This document shows positions 50,001 to 61,691 of a DNA stretch of 64,000 bases, one piece after another. The position numbers were made by a program, and so were the translations under genes. Within the stretch, counting starts at the first letter, position 1; every line of letters starts with the position of its first letter. Origin of the DNA: Cymodocea nodosa (taxonomy: Eukaryota; Streptophyta; Magnoliopsida; Alismatales; Cymodoceaceae); assembly GCA_036874045.1 (NCBI GenBank), contig CM072340.1, forward strand, positions 20,883,001-20,947,000, in the 5' to 3' direction. A model generated the notes under the pieces. It saw only the letters and a program-made list of their open reading frames with translations. It made no database searches and was not told the DNA's origin.

Positions 50001-53000
50001 ACCTAGTATGGCTTTTTTAAGGATAATCCTATGTAGGGTTGCCTAATTTAATTATTTTTTCAGATAATGATAGCAATTGAGTTGAATGAGCTGAGTGATA
50101 ATGTTCAAGTTTGGTTTATTTATTTTAGTGAGATTAGAATCATGTTCAGAGTTGGCTCATTTATTTATTGAGATAAATTGGAGTCGATCATTTTTCTAGT
50201 AAAGCTTTATCAAACTAAACGTGACCTATTCATCAAATCAAGTAGAACTCATTGATATAATGATTAGTAGTATGCTAGTATAAGTGGTATAGATGAGATG
50301 ATAAACGATAGTATATATTGGGATTATTCAATCTTGTTAAGAATGTCTAGTTATTCTTTTCTAAATCATTATAAAACATATATTTTGAATAATAGTGAAT
50401 TTAGTATCAAGAGATATCTTGTAGATTGTATCCTTTATAAGACCATACAAATTAATTATACTATAAAATTCAAAAATAAGAGTGAAAATTATAAACAAGT
50501 CTAATCAAAGTAAGGTGAGTTGAACTAGCAATGTTTAAGTTTAGATTCATTTTTTAGTCGAGCTAAGTTCAAGCCAAACTTTTATTAAGTCAAATATGAA
50601 TCGTTCAACAAACCCTATTTTCATATGAATAAATTGTACATCATGGTAGTTTGTTGAGTACCAAAAAAGAAATATTTGGGTGAAAAGTTGCTATTGTTGA
50701 TGATGTCATTCCATATAAAGTGTCTTTGTTTGAGCTGTACTATGAATTACACTTTGATGAAGGAGCACACTTTTTTACAAAATTCTAGATGGTGACTTGG
50801 AATCAAGAGAGTGATGTGTGTCCTAGCCATATTTTGTTATTATTAAAGCTTGTTAACTGTGTTCATTTATGTGAACAATGTCAAGGTGTTTCAAGAATGA
50901 GGGGAAGCATGCACTATGCCGTTATTGTAAAAAAAAAATCCATTAATTTTTCATCTTAGTACAAATTTTGAAGATGAACTAGTTTGTTATAACAACTCAA
51001 TTGTTAATGATGGTAAACCTCATTTAGATTATCTTGACAAATAAATGGGCGGAAATGAGAAACCAATTTATGAAAGTGGTGACAGAAGTCTAAGTGTCAA
51101 CCTAACACAGTTATCATCCTCTACAACACAATATACAACAACAGCATTTACTTATTATATGCAAATTCATATTTTATTTCTTAATTTTTCTTTACACCAC
51201 ATTGAATGTTTACTTGAAGACAACAATTCTAATTTCATATCCTACTTCAAAAGTTTTAGGCCCTCGTTCTATATTTCTCATTGTATCATTAAGTTTTAAG
51301 TTCTTTCCAAATGTATAGCTTTGAGCAAAACTGAATACATGATATGAAATGGAACTTGCACTTAGCTGGTGCTGTTTTTGAACTGTTCAGGCTTGCCATG
51401 TTAACCACCACTGCAAGGTATTGTCTTGCATTATTTATCCACTGTTTCTTTTCTGAACTTTATTTGATAAATTTCCAGGGTGGGGGTATTCCTAGGCGCA
51501 GTGCTCCAATTTTGAAGATGATCCGTGAAGAAGTAATCTCCTGACTCTTGGTTTTTGACTCAATATAGAATGTCCCCCTGTTTGATTATATTTAACCGTG
51601 AAAAACTTACTTTAATTGGGTGATGCTTTCGTTTCATAGAGCTTTTATCTGAAACCTATTGAGCCACACGTCATAATAATTTCCTTTTTTCGTGTAAAAG
51701 TTGATATGACATTGTTCATGTCACACTCCTATTGATTATAAATTTTCTTTTAATTAAAAATAGTGGTCTGAAGTTGTTCTCCACATCTGAAACTCTTGTT
51801 CTCTATGACTTGCTTATGCATAACTTATCTGGACTTGATAATATGCTATTTCCATTTGTAGCTATTGCTAGTTTGTTTCAGATGCCTTAGTAAAAGATGC
51901 AACTCCTGCTTCCAAGATTTGATGGCGATAACAATCACTTCTATTGATTCTTGTGACATTGACAAAGAATATTTCTGTCTGTAGGTTGCTGGAGATGGAA
52001 AATATTGTTTAGTTCTTGTGTTTGAAGCAAAGTCCTTGGAGTTATCTGTTTTCGAAAAAAGACAGGTACGCTTTATCGTGCACAATCAAGAAGTAAAATA
52101 TTTCCACTGGCTGTCGTCTGTAATTATTGTGCTCTACCTCTGAATTAATCTCCTCTGCTAAAATAATATATTTCAAAAAAATATGGTTGTCAAATAATCT
52201 CAAATGAATGGTAACGCATGCCAACCTTCCTCTGATTTTGTTGGTGTAACTTAAAATTAAGTTCAGAGATTATTATGAAAATAATCCATACAGCAATTGT
52301 TTTTAATAAATGCTCTTTTGGACTTTGTATTTGGCAAATATATCTACCATATTAAAGGAAGAAGCTGTTAGACAACCGGCCTTTTTATGAATTGCTTAAA
52401 ACAACCTTTGATACATATGAATCTTCTTTGATTACAGAATCAACACTAATTCCTAATTGCTCATGTTATGTCTTTAAATTTCTAATCGAATTTGCAATTT
52501 ACTTATAACACCATTTAAATCAAAACAAATCCTATCAATTTAATTTCTGTTTACTATTTAAACTTTTCACTTACCAAAAATAATTTCTACTCTAAAACAA
52601 AATTCTTATTAATTTATGAAGTATATAACAATTAAATATTAATATCTCATTGCATTGAACATTCAATTTCTTTTATGCACTTTTTAACCGCTTACATGTA
52701 ATTCAATAATAAACTCCATTTATGTGACATTATAGAAATGACTTTTCTAATCAAAATCAATTGCAAAAATTATGTACATCCATAATAAGTTTTGAATTAG
52801 AATTCAAAAGCTAAAAGAATTTTCACCTCAAAATCTATGGTATTAATTGATAATATAAACCAACTCGCCTAATACAACTAGTCTTTTTCTTTGAAAGTTT
52901 TAAATACCATTTCATCAAAATTCATTTTATAATTGCTTAGCAAATCTAATTATTTGTTTCTTCGTCAAGTACCTTAAATTCTAATTCAAGATTCAAAATA

Positions 53001-53773
53001 TATTTCATTTTTAAAAGCTTAAATAATTATTTTCTAATAAAAACTCACATTGGCAAGAAGATTCAATCATTTCTATTCCATATTTACCATAAAAGCAAAA
53101 AGGTAATTAATGTAGTCTATATCATCTATGCTATTTTTTTCAATTTTTTTTTTAAAAAACATATAAGTGGAAAATTTTATCAAGAAATTTGTCGATTCAA
53201 AAATATTACCTAATTAGAGTCTTAAATATTATTTTTTTTAATAAGAACGCACGGTGAACATTTAACACAACTATATGAAAATTTCAATCAATTAATTTTG
53301 GTAGGAGATATAGGTTGAAACTTTTTTTGAATTAACAATATAAACAATAAAGTTATTTTATGAACATGTAATTTATCTAATACACTTTCTGTAATTATTC
53401 GTTAATTTTTAACTAATCTTACTTCTTCTTTTTTACAATAAATTTAATAATATTTAATTTTCCTTTAATTGTTATTTGACGTACAACGTGCACGTGCCTT
53501 TCATTAGTAATTTATATAAGGTGGACTTCATTGTTTACAAATGATTCACACAGGCAAAATTTGCGTCGTTCTTTGGACCTGGAATCACGGCAGAGATCAG
53601 TATGTTTTCAATAGTTCGTCAGTCTAAACCGTAGCCTATCCAGAATGAACTGGAGCAACTTAAGTATTATAGCATTCAAATTGAATTAATGAAGTTATAA
53701 ATGTTTGGCTGCAGGGGCAGGAGGAACTGATGCATCATATGAAGTGTATCTAACATCTGATACAATGCCGTAG
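44098..53773 (+). CDS. Plastid membrane protein of the DUF2854 family, 284 aa, nine exons
   Basis: Exons: 44098-44391, 45964-46010, 46086-46188, 46333-46419, 47276-47359, 51479-51532, 51985-52065, 53554-53599, 53715-53773. All phases close and the first donor is GTCCTT. Exon 1 is an Ala/Arg/Ser-rich transit peptide. The conserved part begins with AKISFGVIGLAVG (about 97-109), gives two membrane helices (about 99-120 and 130-148), then YAELKPVPC, the family signature VRNDVTRYRYGDEQHLDEAL, and a soluble tail with GDGKYCLVLVFEAKSLELS and FFGPGITAEI. DUF2854 proteins are shared by cyanobacteria and plastids, so a thylakoid or envelope location is likely. Their biochemical role is unknown to me. 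Most exons are under 105 bp, while intron 5 is 4.1 kb and holds a LINE remnant. Confidence 0.88.
47880..49510 (+). mobile_element. Plant L1-type LINE remnant in intron 5 of the DUF2854 gene
   Basis: The plus strand keeps reverse-transcriptase blocks of plant non-LTR elements in order: KEAINKIKCRKAIGSDHI with KCMGEIGIRWL (about 47915-48000), ERVIEQRL (48148-48171), NQFRFV (48404-48421), IRDMYDNVVTSIKN (about 48608-48650), FTDDIVLVDESN (about 48783-48818, the catalytic DD box), then QILRWMSDNIIREN (about 49219-49263). The 3' end has the HRRPIN motif typical of these LINEs and stops near a TTGTTG-type tail at about 49500. Many stops and shifts make it a fossil. The 5' part is missing. Confidence 0.82.
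48186..48382 (-). mobile_element. 5'-truncated LINE tail inserted antisense inside the older LINE
   Basis: TATGTAACTACAA is present as a perfect 13-bp copy at 48173-48185 and 48383-48395, a target-site duplication. The 197-bp insert read on the minus strand encodes a KTWLxxVIKDLNL-like end of a plant LINE ORF2 (about 48275-48345) and ends in TTATTGTTG, a LINE-type 3' tail. It lies exactly between the ERVIEQRL and NQFRFV blocks of the host LINE. It therefore arrived after the host copy. Confidence 0.8.
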
Positions 53774-54065
53774 CCGAACTAAATGTTTTTCCATGTAATA
53801 CTTGTACGTGGAAGTCATTTCTGACGAGTCGATCTGCTGCGTAGCTTGTAATACATCATTACGTCAATCGGAATCATTAGATGATCCGATTCATTTACTC
53901 TTTAGGTTGTTTGAAGCGTAAATGTAATTGGCCATAATAGCGTTCGGTATCAGTTTTATGATCACCCAATAAGTTTCAAGTACTGGGTGTGCATTTGACA
54001 TCAGATGGATGACCTCCATTTCTACAGATCGTAATTTTTCAAGAAATGAGTTCTAACTAACTCTT

Positions 54066-54538
54066 TTAAACAAACACCTTTGTTAATTTGGTGGTTAAAA
54101 GAAGTGCAAATTTTAAGGTGAATTTTGGAAGAGTTGGTTTGCTTTTGGTGGCAATGAGGAGCTGGGACTCAATCTTTGACAAGCAAACGCACCCATAATC
54201 GTTATCAGAGATTGGAAACCGAATGGGTAGTAGGTTTTCTCGTGCGACCGGGAGGACACAAACACCAAAGCGATCAACCAGGCTACCATTGGTCCCCCTC
54301 TCCTCGTCTCGGTCTGTTTTAAGTGGCAGAGGGATAACATGGGGGGAAGAGCGGCGCAGGAGCACACAGACAAAGTCGGCACTGTAGAGCGTGGCCAACA
54401 ACAGGAACCCAAGCAAGAAGCCTTGCAGCAATTAAACAACTTGACCTGCCTCCACTGTTCGAGTGTCTTTCTTTATTTCTTTCTCAAAGACCTTGCTTTT
54501 GGCCGCTTCTGGCGTGGAAGAGGAACATCGACCTCCAT
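54066..54538 (-). pseudogene. Unidentified gene fragment with a signal-anchor-like segment
   Basis: On the minus strand an ATG at 54538 gives only 21 codons (MEVDVPLPRQKRPKARSLRK). One frame over, a longer open stretch (54431-54069) starts without ATG and reads LLQGFLLGFLLLATLYSADF, a hydrophobic anchor like those of Golgi glycosyltransferases, then a charged region. GC is higher than in the surroundings. It may be a 5' gene fragment with a shift or an unrecognised intron. I do not recognise a family. Confidence 0.35.
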
Positions 54539-55068
54539 GTCCTCGGGTTAGGGTCCCATGCATTCCATGACGAGGGAAAAGTAGAAACACCAAAGTTGCA
54601 TGCATGCATGCATGCATGCAGAGATGAAGTCGTCAAAACCACTAGAGAATAAAATCAACGGCAGTTATATATATAATTAGTTGCCTTTTGACTTACATGT
54701 ATATTACAAGGGAAAAATATTTTACATCAAAATCTAAAGCAAAATGACTTCTTAATTACACCCAAAAAGAGAGAGAGTCGGAAGCTAACCAACTATAATT
54801 AACAACTTATTAACCGATGATGATAATACACTCCGTGTTTTCTCTTAAATGATGGTAATTAATAATGCAAAAACAATATCATTAACTATGTCAAAGAAAG
54901 AGCCGGCACGGCTGAGGAGACAGGAAACTGTGAGTCTGGCAGCAGGGCCCTTTCCTTTCCACCGTCATCGTCCCGGCCACTTCTCATTGAATTGGATTCT
55001 TCTCGGCAACTTGTCTTCTTCTCCTCTCGGACAGCTGTGGTTTGGCTCTTTGGTTACTGCATGCAGGC

Positions 55069-55070
<2 letters not shown>

Positions 55071-55100
<30 letters not shown>
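55071..55100. repeat. (CT)n microsatellite
   Basis: About fifteen CT units in a GC-richer patch (54890-55180) that otherwise lacks an assignable frame. Confidence 0.9.
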
Positions 55101-55103
<3 letters not shown>

Positions 55104-57304
55104 ATTGCCATTGAATGCATTCAGCGTGAGGATGTAGATAGATTAGCCATCGGCACTTGCAGAGGTGCAAGCATAGTTTAGGGAAGAGGAAACACTCGAG
55201 ACATTACTCTACTTCCGCATGCAATGCAGGGTGTAAAATTATATATATCAACCCTTCATAGATTTTGTCGATCCTTTGACCGGTGTTAATCACAAGTAAT
55301 AGAAAATTAAGCAACAAATATAAATATAATATTTGGAAATCAAATCTAAATTAACTATGACATATATAAAGACCAAATTTTATTACTTAATTTCATATTT
55401 AATTAATTGAGTGATTATATCTGAAGAAGTGAAGAACTTAACTTCCTACAGTCAAATATTAAATTAAGCTTATAATTATAGAAATTTAAATATTGTGATC
55501 TAAGTAAAGAATATAATTTAGTGACTCGTAAGCAAACATGAATCGTTGGGCAAAAAAAGGCTAACGAGTTAAGGTTCCATTATTTTTAAATATAATCATC
55601 ATCATCTATACATATGCTCCCTAATGTTTTACAAGCTTCACGTATTTAATAATAATTTAAAACTCTGTAAATAAAAAATAAATCATCTAACCAACTGAGG
55701 GATATTGGCAACTTTTCCTATGAGAAAATCAATTCACAAGAAAAAAAATCAACACTAGTAAGTTTTTTTTTTTTTTTTTTTTTATATAATGAATATCTAT
55801 TATAATTCTAAATGCTAAATAATTTTCAGTAAAGACTAATTATGGTAGAAAGATCGGATTAAGAATGCATGTTTTCCATAGTCCAACCCATTAGGAGTTG
55901 ATGCTAATATATTAGAAACTAATATATCAAACAAGATGAAGACCTTTAACGCAATAAAACCCTAAACCGACGACTTGGATAGAAGGTACATATGATACTA
56001 AGAAAGATTAAAAATAGATACTGATTGCTTTTACGTTGAAAATTTTTTTTTTGCTTGGATTTAAGCTTAGGGCATTCTTCTCTCGAAAGGTTAGATGATC
56101 ATATACAGGGTTTCCCTTGCTTATTATTTATACAAAAGTTAGTTAATTGCCTGACATTATTATGGTGTAACTGCTTTTTAAAAATAGATAGTAAAACTAA
56201 TTAATTAGTCTTTTCTTATAAAATCTATAAGAAAAAATGTTGGGTATAGACAAGAATTTCAACAATATCAAAGACATATACAGACTTTTGTCAGAAATTA
56301 ACATTTTTATTTCTATTCGGCTAGACACAAAATCAGATCTCTTTTGTAGATGGGAGATGGAATATTAACTGCAATACCAACCTCTGAAATTATAACGACA
56401 TACCGCTTGCTGAGTACTTATATATTAAATTATGTGGGCAACGAACATAGGTATCAATCAACGCTTTTCATATTTATACCAAGGTCTAGGTACCAGTACA
56501 TTTATAAGATACCATGGAAAGCTCGTCTGACATGCTACTTCTTTTGCAGCATATTGAATTGATCATCTACCTCCTTGGAAGTATCTGTACTGTCATCGAG
56601 GAAGAGCAGAGGGAGGACAGATTAAATTGACATTTAATTAGTATAGAAATTTAACATATAAATATATGTAAATTCAATAAATGTCTATGTATGACTAAGG
56701 GTAGAAAGGATTATGACACGAGAGAGAGAGAGAGAGATGTTAATTGGAAAAGTAACGATTGTAGCTAAATTTCTGTCAAATTCAAAAATATATAATTGCA
56801 TCATAATATAATGTAATAAATAATTTAATGTGTTTCTTAATAGGATAATTATGAAATTAAATGTGAGAATCTTTTCCTTTAATATTCTTTCTCTTATATA
56901 ATACAGGGCTATATTTGTGAAGAGTCACAACACAAGAGGGCAATGCAATCTTATGTATCCTTCTTCTTCTTTTTCCATTTTGATCTAATGATTTGAAATT
57001 TTTTAAATGTTTGCATTACAGTTCGAAGGTCAATAAAACTTATTCCTTTGGAGATCTTGTCGTCGTATCTTTGGAGGAGAATTGCAAAATCCCTATGTTT
57101 TAGGGTGTATTTTTTTCTTCAAGTTAAGAGATCGATCTCAATTCTCAAAAAAACTAAGATTACTCTTTTTCCTATACTTTATTTTTAATTATTTGTTGAT
57201 ATCTGATTACTTGGCCAAAACCATACTAAATATTATTATTATTATTATTATTTGGCAATGTTGTTTTTATATGCTCTTAAAATTCCAACAAATGATTAGA
57301 CCAT

Positions 57305-57500
57305 AAATTTTTTATAAGCAACTATAAATACTTTGTCAAAATTTTACTTAAATTAAACATTGCTTCTTGATCTAACGGTCTTGAAATTCATTGCTTTTTT
57401 TGTTAAATTTCATCCATTGATGTTTTCAAATAAAAAATCTCAACGAGTATAAAACAAATTGGGTTAAAACTTTGGTAAATGGTAGATTATACTATAGACT
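57305..57500. repeat. Second copy of the interior of the rhomboid-intron MITE-like repeat
   Basis: The order AACTATAAATAC, ATTTTTACTTAA-like, TTCTTGATCTAA, AAATTTCA..CATTGAT and GTAGATTATACTATAG is shared with 40190-40380. The CTAGAGGTGCCTCTA-type arms are not seen here. Either the arms have been lost or the family has variable ends. Confidence 0.6.
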
Positions 57501-58859
57501 AATTACTAATATATTATTATATTTATAAGTTTTAAAAATAATATTTGAAAATCACAGGCGACACCACCAGTAAAAATTTACCATAAAGATAGTAATTGGT
57601 AAGTGCTACAAGTACATCATGTTTAAAATTGGTGCAGTTGAAACTTATGCCTCAGACTAGAAACGAAATGATAAAATGGAAGAGACCTTGTTCCCTTTGT
57701 CTTTGATTCAACGGAAAGGAACCACGAAGTTACTGATTGATTCAGATGCTGTCGGATGCCTTCATGAGGTGTTTTTCTTTTCTTTTTGAAACTGATGTCT
57801 TCGCTTTACTAAAGAGACTCAACCTCTGAAGGGAAAGTCTTTTGTTTTTGGAAATTGGCAAGAAGATGTTCTTAAGATTCATATCTTGACGAAGAACATG
57901 AAGCTAGGAGCAGTCTTATAGTTAACTCAGCTTTTTAAAATTGATTACCTGAAAGCCAAAGTATCATAAAGGAATCTGTCGTTATTACTTTAAACCCTAA
58001 ACCCCATCACATTGGACACTAACTTGAATGGAAAGACAACTAGCCTATCACATACAGCAGCAATATGTCCTTATTAAGTTTACACCTTAATCTGCTCCCC
58101 AAAAAAAAAGACAGTAGAAAAGCCAAAACCAGTAACCTCAGGATCTTACATTACACTTTAATGGTGGACGGTGTAGTTCATCTTTCATTCTTTAATACAT
58201 TTTACAAAGAAAGCCTTCGATTTAAATTCAAACAAAAAGACATTACTGATATCAAAAAGATAAAAAAGGTCACTTTATCAAAGTAAATCATGCATAAATA
58301 AGTAATGATATAGATCTGTGAAATTAGACGTCTTCCATGTTGAAAAATTAGAAGGGATCTCAAATCTCCAAATGCTTCTAAACCCATTTGGAAGTTACAT
58401 TACGTGTTCTTCTTTCTTCGATTATTTGTCTTCATCATGTTTATCAAGAAAGAATGAACTTGGAGAGAAAATAGAGGCAACTTAATTAGGCATATATCTC
58501 TCCATACTATCTCGTTAAATACGTATGCAACAAAAGCTTATCGGGTTCCTGCACAAAATTAGACATGCACTTGATTGCTTCACCTGCTGTTTTCATTGTC
58601 ATGTAAGTATACAACTTATCATGTACATCTGTAAGTTTTATTCTTATTATAAGATAATTTCAACACTTCTTGTTACTAGTGATATTTTTCAGATATCATT
58701 ATCTTATGGGTGTACAAAGATTGACTCAAGACAATATACATATTTAATTCTAAAACATGTAAAAATACTATACATTTAATTCAAAATAAGTAAAATGATG
58801 ATTTCTGAAGAAGCCAACAGTTTATATATGTATATGTTCTTGTTTCCAATATGATCAGT

Positions 58860-59470
58860 ATTCCAACAGCAGGGAACACCCTCCCCAACACCACTCTCTC
58901 TCTCCGTCTCTCTCTCTCCCTCCCTCCTCTAGCTAGTATTTAGGTTGTGGATGAAACCCTAAAGGCTAAAGCGCTGGTTCCGGTCAGTGGTCCACCTAAA
59001 GGCAGCGTACGTACTGGAAAAGAACTGAGCTATGTTCCATGAGAAGGAGAGAGGAGGAGACTAGATGTGGTTTGTGAACTGTGATGCGTACGTACGTTAG
59101 TGATTCAGTGTTTACAGGCCAAGCTCAGAGCAGCAGCAGCAGCAGAGTAGGAGACTTGCTTGGATAATTATACGTACTGATGACCTGCTTCACCTCTTCT
59201 CACGTTACTGGTGTCATTTAATAGATGGATAGACAGATAGATCCTCTCTCTCTCTGTCTCTCTTCCTGAAAGTGGAAGAGAACTCAAAGTAATACTTGGG
59301 AGTTCACATGCATGCATGCATGCCCTCTTCTAGTTGCTTCAGTGGAGGGTAGGGCAGAAGATTTCCAGCCATGGAATTTGGCACATATGCTGCTCGCCTC
59401 CATCTTGCAAGTAGAAAGAAAACATGCATGTATGCCTGCAGGACTAGATCGACTTCCTAACGGAAAACAT
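58860..59470. other. GC-richer block without a convincing coding frame
   Basis: It has CT-rich runs near 58891-58932, a CAG run at about 59131-59145, ACGT repeats near 59007 and 59090, and GCATG repeats near 59308-59323. It contrasts sharply with AT-rich flanks. No family or known plant microRNA was recognised by eye. It could be a noncoding transcript, a leader or a distal regulatory element. Confidence 0.35.
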
Positions 59471-61691
59471 TTCCAATAACAATAAAAATAATAATAACAG
59501 CATCAACAATAACAATAACAATACTAATAGTTTGTTCTGATATATCTATATTTATAGATATTCCAACTTAGGCTCAGCTTATTAATTAATGTCCAACTTA
59601 TTGCTTTTTGAAAACTTAAAGATGATAAACTTCTTTTTAGTTTTTGATTAAATTTTTTAGTATATAGAAAACCACAGCTTTTTTAAAAACATGGCTTATA
59701 TTTTGAAAATATTTGGTTTAGCTTATGATTCATTTCAATATACTGCTCTAAATAAAGCAGAACTAAACGGAAGCTTGGTATGATATAGGCTACGAGATTC
59801 TGGTGAATTTTCCAAAAATTGTCATTTAGATCAACTTATTTGGACTAGAATATATCTCACCAATCTTCACTTTAAAAGAAAAGGAACCAAACATTAATCT
59901 TCAATATTAAGAACAGGCATATTACAAAAGTAGCATTCTTTTAGGACTACCTTTTTATTAAGAAAATCGAAAAACTCATAATGTAATAAGATATTCGTTT
60001 CTAATTTTCTAAAAAAAAAATAACTTGTTAGAAATTCTAAGTCGGATAACAATGAGCCAAGCCGAATAAAGCATAAATTTGAGATGTAGAATGCAGAATA
60101 TGATGTTTGTTTTTTGGAATCGAGTAAAGTTATACTCTACAACTTTAGTAAGAATATTTTGAAATGAACGATGAAAAAGCTATATACGTATACGTGTATG
60201 TTGACTACTTTTCATGAAATCTATCCATTTTTTGGTTAACAGGATTGATTGCTTTGATAGACAAGGCAATTGAACTAATTAACCTAAATCAATTGACAAA
60301 ATTTAAGATTTTGATTAAAAGTTATTTTTTAATTAACAGTAGTTTATTGTTAGCAATTCAAGTACTCATCAAATATTGGATTTTTTGTTAATTTATAGTT
60401 AAATGTAGCAACTTATACATATAAAATTTTCCTTCTTAATAGAGAATCAAAATCTTATTAAATGATACTTAAACATTTCTTATTAAAATTTCTATATATA
60501 TTTTCATTTAAATAAATAATTTTAAAATAACTAAAATACAATATTAATTTATCTTTTGATTAATATTGCATACAATGCAATCACCGGTATTTTCTTACAC
60601 ATTCCAAGGCATGTTAGTTTGCGTCAAGGTATGAATTAGTATGGAAGTTAATTACAATTTTGGCACGTGATTTATATATGAACGTGGACTCTCTAGAAGT
60701 TTAATAAATAAGATAGAGAGCTTTTAGTAAATATTGAATCTCAGCTGGCTTTATGCAAGTTTCTTTTACTTATGTGTGTAAGAAATTCTCTCGCCATTGT
60801 GTGACATTCACCTTCAACCTCTAGGTTTCAGTTCCTTCATCGTTAGTGAATCCACACATATAATATGGAAAACAGGATCATAATGGTTCCTTTGTTTGGC
60901 AGTGGATTAATCGTGAGGACTGGACTTAGATCTAGCCAATATTTTTCTGAAAATATATCATGGTCAATATCTATATAATTAAAGAGGAGAATATTGGAAA
61001 GGCACATAGAATATGTATTTGGGTAATTAGTTGACTAGGGCACGAATTTGAAAATAGTAGGAATAAGAACATGAGAAAATAACGGAAGAGGTCCAAAATC
61101 CCATAGCTATAAATCGCGAAAACAGAAGATCAAATCATCCAAGAAAGAGAAGATTTCAATATTTAACCCCAAAAACATTATGCTGATGCGGCCACAAGAA
61201 CTTGAAAATTAAATTAAGAAGAACGAATTGAGAAAGATCAAGATGAAAGAAATCTATCATGTACATATATCTGTAGAAACTAGAATTAGAAGAGGAAAAA
61301 AAATCTCACACATTGTCTTGACTCAGATTAAACGATGCCAGCCGAAAGCAAAATGAATTCAATTTTGAGAGAGAAGGAAATGTTGTACTAATGAATTAGG
61401 AGATGGTAGATATGGAAGTTTTTGCATAATTAAGTAGAGTACGATAGAGAATTAGTTTTATATATCTTGCAATTGAGAAGAGAATAAGCAAACATTTCTC
61501 ACCCTAGGACAGCATATCACAAGCCTAATTGAAAGATACAAGAACAGATAACATGGTTCATGGCAGTCGCCAAACCTTGCAAACAAGAACTCGATCTATC
61601 ATTGGAGAAATCTAGTACTCCAACTGGTCTCCTACTTTATTGTGAAGAAGGAGATCTTAGATTCAAAACACGGACTACTATTATCAGTAAA

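Larger units (their letters stand above)
53774..61690. other. Long intergenic region between DUF2854 and WIP genes
   Basis: Besides the fragment at 54066-54538, a CATG run at 54600-54620, a (CT)n run at 55071-55100, a 21-T tract near 55762-55782, the dispersed repeat at 57305-57500 and the GC-richer block at 58860-59470, I find only AT-rich DNA. No frame shows family resemblance or splice support. The 2 kb nearest the WIP gene contains many short A/G-rich stretches but nothing definable. Confidence 0.6.

Noticed and set aside
56350..56562. 70-aa frame in the gene desert
   Set aside because: No homology, splice or promoter support. The length is expected by chance.
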